A stretch of DNA of 64,000 bases. It comes from Kitasatospora cheerisanensis KCTC 2395. GTDB taxonomy: Bacteria; Actinomycetota; Actinomycetes; Streptomycetales; Streptomycetaceae. Positions 34,693 to 43,840 of this stretch are shown piece after piece. The position numbers and the translations under genes are program-made. The notes beneath the pieces were generated by a model. That model ran no database searches, was not told the DNA's origin, and saw only the letters and a list, made by a program, of their open reading frames with translations. The stretch's first letter is position 1. Every line of letters begins with the position of its first letter. Location: assembly GCF_000696185.1 (NCBI RefSeq), contig NZ_KK853997.1:116558-180557 (forward strand). Reading direction: 5' to 3'.

Positions 34693-36147
34693 TCACCCCG
34701 CCGGCCGCGTGCGCAACCCGCGGTCGAAGACGGTGAGCAGCAGGAACAGCGCGGCCGCGGCCAGCATCACCCAGGCCAGCCGGTGCATGCCGGCGGTGCC
34801 CGCGTGCGGGCCGTACGCGGCGGCGGTGGCAGCCGAGGCGACCATCGAGCCGAGGTAGGCGAAGGTGCGGAGCAGGCCCGCGGAGGAGCCGGTGCGGGCC
34901 GGGTCGGACTGCTGGAAGACGGAGTTCTGCAGGGCGAGTCCGTTGGCGCCCTGCGGGATCCCGAAGACCACGGCGAGCACCAGCAGCGCCCACAGCGGGC
35001 TGTGCGTGCCGAGGGCGAGCATCAGCGCGCAGGCGGCGAGTTGGCCGACGGCGCCGATCAGCAGGGTGGTGCGGATGCCGCCGCGCCGTCCGGCGGCGAC
35101 GGAGACGGCGATGCCGACGAGGAAGGTGGGGGCCTGGACGAGTCCGGCCTGAAGAGGCGTCAGGCCGAAGCCTTCCTCGGTCCACTGCGCGAAGCCGTAC
35201 AGGAACGCGTAGGCGACCACGTACGCGGCGAGCGCGCGGGCGTAGGTGCGCAGCAGCGGGGCGTTGCCGCCGAGGACCTTGAGGTCGATGAACGGTTCCG
35301 CGGCGCGGCGTTCGCGGACGGTGAAGGCGGTCGCGGCGGCGGCGGTGAGCACCGGCAGGTACCAGCGGTCGGGGTGAGGGTCCATCAGGAACAGCAGCAG
35401 GGTGAGCAGCAGGACGGCGAACAGCGCCATTCCGGGCAGGTCGATGCGCCGGGCGAACCCTCCACGCGGCCCGGCGACGGTCCCGGCGCTCCCGGCGGTC
35501 TCTCCCGTCCCGGCAGTCTCGGCAGTCTCGGCGGGCCGGGCCCGGGGCAGCCGGAGGGCGCCCAGCGCGACCGCGAGCACCGACAGCGGGACGTTCAGGG
35601 CGAAGGTGGCGCGCCAGCCGCCGATGCTGGTGAGCAGTCCGCCGAGCAGTGGGCCGATCACGGCGACGGTCTGGTTGGCGACGGCGAGCAGGGTGAGGAC
35701 GCCGGCGGGGCTGTCCTGTCCGGTGCGCCGGGCCTCGGCGCGCAGCAGGGCCATCGCGGCGGGGTAGCCGGCGCAGGTGCCGAAGCCGAGGACGACGCGG
35801 GCCGCGATCAGCACGCCGAGGTTGGGGGCGAGGGTGCCGACGATGCCCGCGACGCCGACCAGGGTGGTCGCGGAGAGGAACAGGCGGCGGGGTCCGAACA
35901 GGTCGATGAGCCGGCCGACCACGGGTTGGCCGAGCGCGGTGGCCAGGTACAGCGCCGACACCAGCCAGGCGGTCTGCGCGGGCGAGGCGCCGAGCGCGGC
36001 GCCGAGCGGGACCAGGGCGACCGCGATGACGGTGGAGTTGATCGGGTTGAGGACGGACCCGAGCACCATCGGCGGGACGAGTCGGCGGTCGAGGGCCGGC
36101 GCCTGGTCGGCGGTCCCGCTCCGTTCGGCGGTGCTGCGGCGGGTCAT
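34693..36147 (-). CDS. MFS exporter, DHA2 family
   Basis: 484 residues. DHA2 features: LNPINSTVIAVALVPLGAAL in helix 1, AQTAWLVSALYLATALGQPVVGRLIDLFGPRR (motif A region), and VGRLIDL. It shows the proline/glycine pattern AVIGPLLGGLLTSIGGWRATFALNVPLS (motif C). About 12-14 membrane segments. A repetitive Glu/Thr loop (AETAETAGTGETAGSAGT) sits about midway on the cytosolic side. Likely a multidrug or siderophore exporter. It follows the MarR gene in the same direction and is probably regulated by it. Confidence 0.9.
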   Translation of the reverse strand: MTRRSTAERSGTADQAPALDRRLVPPMVLGSVLNPINSTVIAVALVPLGAALGASPAQTAWLVSALYLATALGQPVVGRLIDLFGPRRLFLSATTLVGVAGIVGTLAPNLGVLIAARVVLGFGTCAGYPAAMALLRAEARRTGQDSPAGVLTLLAVANQTVAVIGPLLGGLLTSIGGWRATFALNVPLSVLAVALGALRLPRARPAETAETAGTGETAGSAGTVAGPRGGFARRIDLPGMALFAVLLLTLLLFLMDPHPDRWYLPVLTAAAATAFTVRERRAAEPFIDLKVLGGNAPLLRTYARALAAYVVAYAFLYGFAQWTEEGFGLTPLQAGLVQAPTFLVGIAVSVAAGRRGGIRTTLLIGAVGQLAACALMLALGTHSPLWALLVLAVVFGIPQGANGLALQNSVFQQSDPARTGSSAGLLRTFAYLGSMVASAATAAAYGPHAGTAGMHRLAWVMLAAAALFLLLTVFDRGLRTRPAG

Positions 36148-36160
36148 CGGCGGTTCCGGG

Positions 36161-36212
36161 GTTGCTCGGTGGGGGCGGTTGCTCGGTGGGGGCGGGATTG
36201 CTCGGTGGGGAC
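36161..36212. repeat. Tandem repeat, 17-base unit, about 3 copies
   Basis: Three copies of about GTTGCTCGGTGGGGGCG (36161-36177, 36178-36194 and a third with small changes) fill the gap between the MarR gene and its downstream exporter gene. Confidence 0.8.
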
Positions 36213-36231
36213 GGAGCGGGGCCGGGTCCGG

Positions 36232-36687
36232 TCAGTCGTGGCCGAGTCGTTCGAGGACGGCCATGGCCGCGATCACGGTCTGCCGTTCCTCCTCGGTGCA
36301 CTTGGCCTGGAGCTCGGCGGCGAGCCATTCGCCGCGGGCCCGCCGGCCCTCCTCGGCGCGACGGCGGCCCTCGGCGGTGAGCACGATCAGCACCCGCCGC
36401 CCGTCGTCGGGGTCGCGGCGCCGGTCGACCAGTCCCTCTCCGGCCAGGGTGGCGATGGTGGTGGCCATCGACTGGTGGCGCATGCCCTCGGCGACCGCGA
36501 GGTCGCTGGTGGTCAGCCCCTGCCCGGTGGGGTCGTCCAACAGCCGCCCCATGGCGGACGCCTGGGTGAGCGTCAGGTCGCCCGTCCCGGCGGCGGCCCG
36601 GATGCGCCGGCGCAGCCGGCCGATCACCGACCGCACCTGCTGCGAGGCCTGTACGGCGGACGGCGTGGCCTCCCGGTCTTCACTCAT
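36232..36687 (-). CDS. MarR-family transcriptional regulator
   Basis: 151 residues. Winged helix at about 40-105: LTLTQASAMGRLLDDP, GLTTSDLAVAEGMRHQSMATTIATLAGEGLVDRR, DPDDGRRVLIVLTAEGRRRA (beta-hairpin wing with Asp-Arg). Probably represses itself and the exporter gene downstream. The ATG at 36687 is 6 bases from a TAGGGT box (complement of 36694-36699) with no ribosome binding site, so a leaderless mRNA is likely. A 10-base-arm palindrome covers the -35 region. Confidence 0.9.
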   Translation of the reverse strand: MSEDREATPSAVQASQQVRSVIGRLRRRIRAAAGTGDLTLTQASAMGRLLDDPTGQGLTTSDLAVAEGMRHQSMATTIATLAGEGLVDRRRDPDDGRRVLIVLTAEGRRRAEEGRRARGEWLAAELQAKCTEEERQTVIAAMAVLERLGHD

Positions 36688-36713
36688 GGACCCACCCTAG
36701 GTTCCCGACCGCC

Positions 36714-36738
36714 GGATGTACAGTTTGCCTGTACATCC
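36714..36738. promoter_or_regulatory. MarR operator over the -35 region
   Basis: Perfect 10-base arms GGATGTACAG and CTGTACATCC around TTTGC. Reading the complement, TGTACA of one arm lies 17 bases before the TAGGGT -10 box of the marR gene, so binding would block RNA polymerase. Autoregulation by the adjacent MarR protein is inferred. Confidence 0.75.
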
Positions 36739-36742
36739 GAAA

Positions 36743-36798
36743 GGGTCGGAAACCACGGGTCGGAAGCCGCAGGTCCGAAACCACGGGCCGGAGTCCGC
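36743..36798. repeat. Tandem repeat, 14-base unit, 4 degenerate copies
   Basis: Four copies near GGGTCGGAAACCAC start at 36743, 36757, 36771 and 36785. They fill the gap between the MarR operator and the end of the amidase gene. Confidence 0.75.
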
Positions 36799-36802
36799 GG
36801 GT

Positions 36803-38253
36803 TCACGTCCGCCGCTGGAAGCCGCCCGTCTCCCGTTCCAGCAGTTCCGCCAGCTTCAGCGGGGTGCGGTCCTCGAACATCGGCCCGATCAGCTGCACGC
36901 CCACCGGCAGGCCCTCGGTGGAGCGTCCGGTCGGCACGGCGGTGGCGGGCAGTCCGGGCATGGTCGGCAGGCCGGCCCAGACCAGTTGGTCGAAGTAGGG
37001 GTACCCGGTGCCGTCGACGTCGAGCACGCGCTTGAACGGGTCGGGCTGGTGGTCGTGCGGGAACGCGGGCGTCGGCGTGATCGGGCACACCACGGCGTCG
37101 TACTCGGCGAAGAGCTGCCGCCACTGGTGGCGCACGAGCTCGCGCCGCTGGTTCGCCGTCATCCAGTCGCCGTGGCTGAGCAGCATGCCGCGCAGTACGG
37201 CCGCTTGCAGGCTCCGGTCGTCCGGGCTCAGTTCGGCGGCGCGGGACCGCAGTTGTGCGAGTTCGTCGACGGGGAAGCGGGCGACGGAGCCGGAGAACAG
37301 GAACAGCCGGTAGAGCTCCGCGCTCTCGGCGAGGTCCGGCAGCAGCGGGCTGTGCCGGTCGACCCGGGCGCCGCCGGCGGCGAGCGCGTCGGCGGTCCGC
37401 TGCACGCCCGCCCGGACGGCGGCGCCGGTCGGGATGTACGGGTGGTCCTCGACGACCAGGACCCGGAAGTCCGCCAGCCGTTCGTGCCGCGCGGGCGGCA
37501 GCTCCAGCCGGTAGGCCACGCCGTGGGTGAGCGGGTCCGGCCCGGCCATCACGTCGAGCAGCAGCGCGAGGTCGCGGGCGGTGCGGGCCATCGGGCCGGC
37601 CACGGCGAGGTCGAGTTCGGCCGGCAGCGCCGGGCCCGGCGGCGGGACCATGCCCCGGCTCGCCACCAGGCCGAGGCTCGGCTTGTGCGAATAGATGCCG
37701 CAGAAGTGGGCCGGGGTGCGCAGCGAGCCGGCCAGGTCGGAGCCGATGGACAGCGCGCCGAAGCCGGATGCCAGGGCGGCCGCCGATCCGCCGGAGGAGC
37801 CGCCCGAGGTGCGGCTGTGGTCCCACGGGTTGTTGGTGGTGCCGTGCAGCGGGTTGAAGCTCTGGATGTCCTGCAGCCCCACCGGCACGTTGGTCTTGCC
37901 GAGCACCACCGCGCCCGCGGCCTTGAGCCGCGAGACCTGCAGCGCGTCCTCGGCGGGCATGAAGTCCCGGTACTGCGGCATGCCCCAGGTGGTGGGCAGC
38001 CCCGCGATGTCGTAGCTCTCCTTGACCGTCACCGGTATGCCCAGCAGCGGCCGGTCCTCGCCGCGGGCCGGGCCCGGTCGGCCTCGCGCGCGGCGTCCCG
38101 GGCGCGGTCGAAGTCCTTCACACAGATCGCGTTGATCGCGGCGTCGTCCCGCTCGATGGCGGCGATCGCTCCGTCGGTCAGTTCCGCCGAGGTCACGTCA
38201 CCGGCGCGCAGGGCGGCCGCGAGGTTCTCGGCCGACTCGTAGTTCCACTCCAT
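36803..38253 (-). CDS. Amidase (amidase-signature family), one apparent frameshift
   Basis: The N-terminus MEWNYESAENLAAALRAGDVTSAEL through FDRARDAAREADRA is in one frame. The rest, from LLGIPVTVKESYD (catalytic Lys) through the Ser-rich SGGSSGGSAAALASGF (catalytic Ser) to the end, is in another. One extra base at about 38060-38066 joins them into about 483 residues. The full Ser-cisSer-Lys triad is present, so it should hydrolyse an amide or nitrile-derived amide. Alternatives such as GatA are unlikely without GatB/C nearby. Confidence 0.85.
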
Positions 38254-38364
38254 GGCCCCGACCGTACGGGCCTCCCGGTGGGGGCACGAAATGTCAATTC
38301 GCACAACCGGAACGGGCTCTGATCAGCCATCATGTTCCGAGCGCGGAGCCGGCCCGCGCTGCGG

Positions 38365-38955
38365 TCAGGCCAGCACCAGCCCGTAGTCGGCCAGCCAGCC
38401 CCGCAGTTGGCCGCGGTCCGCGCGGGCCAGCGAGCCGCCGGTGAAGCGCGGATCGTCGGTGACCTCGGCGAGACAGCTCGTGGGCGGAACGAACGTTTCT
38501 GCTGCTTCGGCGCTGTCGAACTCCGCCTCCGCCAGCACCAGCCCGAGCAGCCGGCCGTCGAAGACGTCGACGCCGAGCGGGGGGACGCTCAGCCGGGTCT
38601 TCGTCAACTCCCGCCCGGGCAGCGTGTCCAGCAGCAGGGCGTACTCGTCCACCGACAGGTACAGGTTGGTGATCAGGCCCTGCTCCGGCCCGGTCGTGCC
38701 GGGCGGCGCCGGGATCTTCTGGGTGAGCTTGTGGGCGCACTCCCCGGTGTCGATCCGTTCGACGTGGCGCAGCCGCAGCCGGGTGCCGTCCACGTACCGG
38801 TCGGTGATCAGCCGGGCGCAGGTGACGGCGCCGGGTTCCGGGGCCCGGCCGAGCAGGAAGCGGCGCTCCCGCTCGACCCGCGCGTACCTGCTGCCCGCCC
38901 CCGGACCCACCACGTTCCCGCCCCTTTTCGACGCCCCCGCGTCCTGTTCCCCCAT
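38365..38955 (-). CDS. CYTH-domain protein (triphosphate tunnel metalloenzyme type)
   Basis: 196 residues. After a Gly-rich N-terminus it shows RYARVERERRFLLG, the EXEXK-like start of CYTH domains (here VERERRF), then RYVDGTRLRLRHVE with Arg/Lys that line the phosphate tunnel, and ELTKTRLSV and EAEFDS with further Glu. It probably hydrolyses inorganic triphosphate or thiamine triphosphate, or binds cyclic nucleotides. GGGGAGG lies 7 bases before the ATG. Confidence 0.85.
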   Translation of the reverse strand: MGEQDAGASKRGGNVVGPGAGSRYARVERERRFLLGRAPEPGAVTCARLITDRYVDGTRLRLRHVERIDTGECAHKLTQKIPAPPGTTGPEQGLITNLYLSVDEYALLLDTLPGRELTKTRLSVPPLGVDVFDGRLLGLVLAEAEFDSAEAAETFVPPTSCLAEVTDDPRFTGGSLARADRGQLRGWLADYGLVLA

Positions 38956-39134
38956 GCCGTGCCTCCCCGTTGCGCGTTGTGCTGCCGCGCCCGTGCCGCC
39001 CGTGGCGGCACGCCGCGCGGACTCCCCGCCGGCCGCCCGGAACAGGTCCCCCGTTCCCTCCGGGGCGGCCGTCCCCAGCGTAATGTGCGAACCGGCCCGG
39101 GGCGGCCGGATGTCTCCCATCTCCGCCGCTCGGG

Positions 39135-39899
39135 CTACTGATTGAGGGACGGGAACAGGTCGAGGAACGGTTGCGTGGTGACCGACATTCCACGGCCGAA
39201 CGGGTCGTCGAAGTCCCAGATCAGGAACAGCAGGAACCCGATCAGCGCGCTGAACGTGCCCGCCAGCACCAACTCCCGCCTGCTGCGCCGGATCTGGAGG
39301 GCGAACAGCATGCCGATGGTGACCAGGGCGCCGACGATCAGGCCGAACCAGACCACGGCGGGCATGGTCGGGCCGATGTTGCCGCCGCGCGAGTTGCGGG
39401 CCTCGTCGACGGTGGCGATCTTGTCCATCATCGCCTGGTAGGCCTGCGCCTCGATGTCGTTCTGCGGCGTGCGGGTGGCCACGTCGGTGCGCAGCTTGGC
39501 GAGCAACTCCGTTCCTTCCGGGGAGAGTTCCCCGTCGGTGCGCATGTGGTGCCACTCGGTGTCCACCACGAACGAGACGTAGCCGTCGATGTCCTTGGCC
39601 ACCGTGTCCCGGAAGTCGGCGGGGAACACCTCGGCGCGGGCGCCGACCTCGTGCAGCGCCTGGGCCTCCCGCTGCACGTCGTCCTGCGCGGACGACCGGG
39701 ACTCCCAGACGCCGGCGATGGCCAGGCCGAGCACGATGGCGTACACGACGCCGATCATCATGGTGATGTACTCGATGACGTCGGGCGTCTCCGAGGTGTC
39801 CTCGTGCTCGTCTGCCTTGCGGTGCCTCACCAGCACCACCGCGACGACGACGAGGCACGCCCCGGCCATCGCGAGGGCGAGCGCCAGCCATTCGGACAT
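39135..39899 (-). CDS. DUF4239-family membrane protein
   Basis: 254 residues. N-terminal membrane segment (LALALAMAGACLVVVAVVLV), a second at about 45-65 (YITMMIGVVYAIVLGLAIAG), a middle soluble part (about 70-185), and two C-terminal segments (AVVWFGLIVGALVTIGMLF, LAGTFSALIGFLLFLIW). The pattern matches DUF4239. Function unknown, possibly linked to signalling or channel activity. AGGAGAGG precedes the ATG. Confidence 0.85.
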   Translation of the reverse strand: MSEWLALALAMAGACLVVVAVVLVRHRKADEHEDTSETPDVIEYITMMIGVVYAIVLGLAIAGVWESRSSAQDDVQREAQALHEVGARAEVFPADFRDTVAKDIDGYVSFVVDTEWHHMRTDGELSPEGTELLAKLRTDVATRTPQNDIEAQAYQAMMDKIATVDEARNSRGGNIGPTMPAVVWFGLIVGALVTIGMLFALQIRRSRRELVLAGTFSALIGFLLFLIWDFDDPFGRGMSVTTQPFLDLFPSLNQ

Positions 39900-39976
39900 G
39901 ACGGATCCTCTCCTGTTGTCAGGGTTGTTTCTTCGACTGCTGAACTCGGCCTGTCGGCCTGTCGCTTGACGTGAGG

Positions 39977-40837
39977 TCAGGAACGGCCGCGGCGTCCGCC
40001 GGCGGCCCGGGACTTCCCGCCCGGCCGCAGCGCGGCGGCGGCGATGACGGCGGGAACGGTGACCACCAGCATCCGGGTGGTGGTCGGGGTGCCGTGGCGC
40101 TTGGGCGGTGCGGCGTGCACCGGAGGCGGCGGCAGGTGGACGGACGCCTTCGGCGCGGGCCGGACGGGTGTCGGGCTCGGCGCGGGCGTCGTCGGTGCGG
40201 GAGTGGGCGGCGCGGGCGGGATCGGCGCCGCGCTGCGGGTGGGCTGCCGGGGTGCCGGCGGCGCGGGCTTCACCGGTGTCGGCGTCGGGGTGGGCACCGG
40301 CTTCGGCGAAGGCGTGGGGGTGGGGGTGGGGGTGCGGGTCGGTGTGGACGTCGGCTTGGGGCTGGGCGACGGGCTGGGCTTGGGCGTCGGTCGCGGGTGG
40401 CAGTGGTGCCAGCCCCCGTCGCCTCCCCCGCCGTGCCCGCCCCCGCCCCCGTGGTCTCCCCGCTCCCCCTGCGTGGTCGCCCCGGGGCCGCGCGGCGGGT
40501 CGAACGGGACGCTCGCCCCGGCCACGGTGTCCGTCTCGACCCGGACTCCGGCGGCGTCGACGGCGGTGTGCACGTGGACGCAGATCTCCAGCCGCCGCTC
40601 GTCGGCCCGGTCGCGGGCGACGGTGGCGGCCTGGGTGGCGCCGGTGAGCACCGCGCAGACCACGGCGACCCCGGCGAGTGCCCCGGCCGTGCGGGTGCCG
40701 GTCGCCCGAACTCCCCTGTTCCGCCGGCCACTTGACCGCCCCCTTCGCCCCGCCCGGGCGCCGCGCCGGGTGGTGCGGGCCGGTAAGGCCGCTGCCGCTT
40801 CCCCGCTGTCCGCGGGTGGCCGGTCGTTCCGCTGCAT
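39977..40837 (-). CDS. Pro/Thr-rich membrane-anchored protein
   Basis: 286 residues. Basic N-terminus, one membrane segment ([20 protein letters not shown]), a short extracytoplasmic domain ([18 protein letters not shown]), then a long low-complexity stretch of Gly/His followed by Pro-Thr repeats ([17 protein letters not shown]) and a second hydrophobic segment near the end ([19 protein letters not shown]). It ends close to the DUF4239 gene. The disordered repeats suggest a wall-spanning or surface protein. It follows the encapsulin gene by 215 bases on the same strand; a functional link is unproven. Confidence 0.65.
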   Translation of the reverse strand: MQRNDRPPADSGEAAAALPARTTRRGARAGRRGRSSGRRNRGVRATGTRTAGALAGVAVVCAVLTGATQAATVARDRADERRLEICVHVHTAVDAAGVRVETDTVAGASVPFDPPRGPGATTQGERGDHGGGGGHGGGGDGGWHHCHPRPTPKPSPSPSPKPTSTPTRTPTPTPTPSPKPVPTPTPTPVKPAPPAPRQPTRSAAPIPPAPPTPAPTTPAPSPTPVRPAPKASVHLPPPPVHAAPPKRHGTPTTTRMLVVTVPAVIAAAALRPGGKSRAAGGRRGRS

Positions 40838-41052
40838 GGGCGTGGTCCAACCTTCCTGTGGCTGTGGACGACTGAGCCGGCCCGGTTTCGGCCGGAGCGC
40901 AGTCGAGGGCGCGTCGGAGGACCGGTGCGGTTCCGTCGCAGAAACGGAACTGCATGATCAATCCGACGCACCCTCAACTGGGCGGACCGCCGTTTGGTTA
41001 CGGCCTGCGGCGGTCCTCCGTGATCTTCCTGGTGGCAACCGTCGACATGGCG

Positions 41053-42459
41053 TCAGCGGACGGCGATCTCCACGTTCTCCAGCACGCCGAGCGCGTCCGG
41101 CACCAAGATCGCCGCGGAGTAGTACGCGGTGACCAGGTAGTTGATGACGGCCTTCTCGTCGATGCCCATGAAGCGGACCGACAGGCTGGGCTGGAACTCG
41201 TCCGGGATGCCGGTCTGGTGCAGGCCGATGACGCCCTGGTTGTCCTCGCCGGTGCGCAGCACCAGGATGGAGCTGGTGTTCTCCCGGGTGATCGGGATCT
41301 TGTTGCAGGGCAGGATCGGGACGCCGCGCCAGGCCGGCACCTTGTGGCCCTGGATGTCGACGGTGTCGGGGTACAGGCCGCGCGAGTTGAACTCGCGGCC
41401 GAGCGCGGCGATGGTCTTCGGGTGGGCGAGGAAGAACTCCGAGTCGCGCCGGCGGCTGAGCAGCTCGTCCAGGTCGTCGGGGGTGGCGGGGCCGGAGTGG
41501 GTCTGGATCCGCTGGTTGAACGCGCAGTTGGAGAGCAGGCCGAACTCGCGGTTGTTGATCAGCTCGTGCTCCTGGCGCTCGCGGAGCGCCTCGACCGTCA
41601 GCTTGAGCTGCTGCTCGATCTGGTTCATCGGCTGGTTGTAGAGGTCCGCGACGCGGGAGTGCACCCGCAGCACGGTCTGTGCGATGGACAGCTCGTACTC
41701 GCGCGGCTTGAGCTCGTAGTCGACGAACGCGGTGGGCAGCTGGATCTCGCCCTCGTGGCCGGCGGACATCGCGATCTCGGCCTCGCCGAGCTCGTTCTGC
41801 CGCTGCAGCGGGAGGCTGGCGAAGTCCCGGATGTGGGCCTGCAGGCTCTCGGACTGGGCGAGCACGGCCTCGAAGTCGGCCCGGCTCAGGGTGAGCAGCG
41901 TGCCGGAGGTCTTCGCGGTGGCGGTGTAGTCCCAGGTGGCGTCGGCGTCCAGCAGGGCGTTCTCGCCGAACCGGTCGCCGTCGCCGAGGACGCCGATCAC
42001 CGCGTCGTCGCCGTACTTGCCGGAGGAGATCTGGTTGATCTTGCCGTGCGCGATCAGGTGGATCTTGTCGGACGGGGTGCCCCGCTCGACCAGGGTCTCG
42101 CCGGCCCGGAACTCCCGCTGCACGCAGCGGTCGGCGATCGCGGACAGCACCTCGTCGTCCTCGTAGCCGCGCAGCAGGGCGAGTTCACCGAGCTCCCGGG
42201 GGATGACCCGGACGTCGCCGCCGGTCTGGATGAACTCGATCCGGCCGTCGCCGACCGTGTAGGTCAGGCGCCGGTTGACCCGGTAGGTCCCGCCGGAGGT
42301 CTGCACCCACGGCAGCATCCGCAGCAGCCACCGGGAGGTGATCTCCTGCATCTGCGGCGCGGACTTGGTGGTGGTCGCGAGGTTGCGTGCGGCGGCGGTG
42401 GTGAGGCTGGTCTGCTGGCGCTGCGCCTGCTGAGTCTCCGGGCTGCTGTCCACGGACAT
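41053..42459 (-). CDS. Family 2B encapsulin nanocompartment shell protein
   Basis: 468 residues, the expected length. Residues 1-80 form the N-terminal arm and E-loop-like part ([18 protein letters not shown]). Residues about 95-225 are an inserted cyclic-nucleotide-binding domain ([38 protein letters not shown]). The HK97-fold core follows ([71 protein letters not shown]). Such shells house enzymes, in known cases terpene synthases or prenyltransferases. None of those genes is visible within this window. The position of the canonical phosphate-binding Arg in the nucleotide site is Trp (residue 176). GGAGAG precedes the ATG. Confidence 0.93.
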   Translation of the reverse strand: MSVDSSPETQQAQRQQTSLTTAAARNLATTTKSAPQMQEITSRWLLRMLPWVQTSGGTYRVNRRLTYTVGDGRIEFIQTGGDVRVIPRELGELALLRGYEDDEVLSAIADRCVQREFRAGETLVERGTPSDKIHLIAHGKINQISSGKYGDDAVIGVLGDGDRFGENALLDADATWDYTATAKTSGTLLTLSRADFEAVLAQSESLQAHIRDFASLPLQRQNELGEAEIAMSAGHEGEIQLPTAFVDYELKPREYELSIAQTVLRVHSRVADLYNQPMNQIEQQLKLTVEALRERQEHELINNREFGLLSNCAFNQRIQTHSGPATPDDLDELLSRRRDSEFFLAHPKTIAALGREFNSRGLYPDTVDIQGHKVPAWRGVPILPCNKIPITRENTSSILVLRTGEDNQGVIGLHQTGIPDEFQPSLSVRFMGIDEKAVINYLVTAYYSAAILVPDALGVLENVEIAVR

Positions 42460-42490
42460 CGTGCCGGGCTCTCCTTCGTCTCGCCGCGAG

Positions 42491-42509
42491 ATCTGACGTG
42501 GCGTCAGAT
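42491..42509. promoter_or_regulatory. Perfect palindrome upstream of the encapsulin gene
   Basis: ATCTGACG and CGTCAGAT separated by TGG, ending 32 bases before the encapsulin ATG. Depending on the transcription start it is either an operator or a leader hairpin. A related TGAC/GTCA inverted repeat lies at about 39968-39980 before the DUF4239 gene. Binding protein unknown. Confidence 0.6.
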
Positions 42510-42826
42510 TCGCGGGTGGGATGGTGGGATGGGTCTTGGCAGAGAGAAAAAGGGGGTTCGCTGACGGGAGTTCGCCGGGGCCTGGTCCGTCATCGCGCGA
42601 CTTCGGTTCACCGGGCTGCCCACCGCCTCCCGAACAGTAGATCTTTGCCACCGCCCGGACCTGCCGCGAGGCCGACGGTGCACCCGATCAGGTGAACCTT
42701 GCCCCCCGGAGGATTGGGATTGGCTTTGGCCTGTTTGCCATCCGGATGACCCGGGGCAACTCAGGTTGACCGCGAACCACCCGCCCCGCGCGTCACAGCC
42801 GCCCGGTTTCGGCCACGGCCGCACGT

Positions 42827-42873
42827 TCGAAGGCCGGCGCCACCGGTGGTCACCCGGTGGCGCCGGCCTTCGA
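42827..42873 (-). terminator. Long hairpin terminator of the lipase gene
   Basis: Two perfect 20-base arms with loop TGGTCAC, 23 bases past the lipase stop on the complement. No U-tract follows. Confidence 0.8.
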
Positions 42874-42895
42874 GTTCCCCCGCCGGGCCCGGCGG

Positions 42896-43840
42896 TTACA
42901 GCAGCGGGCCGGTCACCGGGAGGACGACCTGACACGGGATCGGGCGCGGGTGCGCGGGATCGAGCGCGTTCAGCACGTCGGTCAGGGCGATCGGGTCGTA
43001 GGCGATCTCCAGGTGGTCGGTGGCGTCCAGCGCGCACTGGTCCTGCACCAGGATGTTGGTGACGTGCGGGCCGGCCGGGAGGAAGGCGTTGGTCCAGGGC
43101 GTCACCACCTCGTCGTACCGGGTGGCTATCACGGTGTACTCGACGCCCGGGACGGTCGCGCCGCCCGCGTTCAGCGCGGTGAGGAACGGTGAGCCGATCT
43201 CCTGGTCCACGCAGGCCTGGCAGGGGCCGGACAGGAAGTCGTTCGCGGGCTCCAACAGGTGCAACTGGCGGCCGAGTTCGGTGATGCCGTCCAGCGTGGT
43301 GCCGTTGTTGCTGGGCGCCAGGCCGATCAGCTTGCCGACCTTGGCCGCGCCGCCGAGGTTCTTCAGGTAGTAGCGGGGCAGCATGCCGCCCTGCGAGTGG
43401 CCGACCAGGTCGGCCTTCGCGGCGCCGGTCGCGGCCAGCACCCGGTCCACGAACGCGGCCAGCGTCCGCGCGCCGTCGGCCACCGCGCCCGTCCCCTGGA
43501 TCGGCGAACCCTCGGACGGGCCACCGTAGTTGAAGGAGTAGACGCAGTAGCCCTGGTTCGCCAGCAGGGGCGCCGCGCCGCGCCAGTTGTCGTTCTGGTT
43601 CTCCAGCGTGCCGTGCACCAGCACCACCGGGTTCGGGTGCGAGCCGCCGGGCCGGCAGTTCCAGTCGTTGGCACCGGGCGGGTTCTGCCCGGGGAAGAAG
43701 AAGCCCGTCACGAACCCGGTCGAGAAGTGGGTCTCCACCGGCCGGTAGCCGACGGCCGCCGCCGGGTGGACTCCCGCCGCCGTCAGGGCCGCCGTGGCGA
43801 GTGCCGCGACCGCCGGGGCCCGCAGGCGCTTTCTCCGCAT
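42896..43840 (-). CDS. Secreted lipase / triacylglycerol esterase
   Basis: About 314 residues. A signal peptide (VAALATAALTAAGVHPAAA) is followed by an alpha/beta hydrolase with oxyanion motif PVVLVHGTLENQNDNWR, nucleophile GHSQGGMLPRYYLKNL, and later Asp and His (DATDHLEIAYDP includes the probable His). There are several Cys for disulphides. Matches actinomycete extracellular lipases of the class with an HG dipeptide oxyanion hole. The ATG at 43840 has GGAAGG 8 bases upstream; a GTG three codons earlier (43849) is also possible. Ends in a 20-base-pair terminator. Confidence 0.9.
   Translation of the reverse strand: MRRKRLRAPAVAALATAALTAAGVHPAAAVGYRPVETHFSTGFVTGFFFPGQNPPGANDWNCRPGGSHPNPVVLVHGTLENQNDNWRGAAPLLANQGYCVYSFNYGGPSEGSPIQGTGAVADGARTLAAFVDRVLAATGAAKADLVGHSQGGMLPRYYLKNLGGAAKVGKLIGLAPSNNGTTLDGITELGRQLHLLEPANDFLSGPCQACVDQEIGSPFLTALNAGGATVPGVEYTVIATRYDEVVTPWTNAFLPAGPHVTNILVQDQCALDATDHLEIAYDPIALTDVLNALDPAHPRPIPCQVVLPVTGPLL

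Larger units (their letters stand above)
42460..42895. other. Long intergenic region upstream of the encapsulin gene
   Basis: 436 bases holding the palindrome at 42491-42509 and the hairpin at 42827-42873, but no gene I can support. The encapsulin promoter must lie between them; no -10 box is obvious. Confidence 0.6.

Noticed and set aside
40290..40400. GT-rich tandem repeat as a DNA element
   Set aside because: It encodes the Pro-Thr repeats of the membrane protein at 39977-40837, so it is explained by coding.
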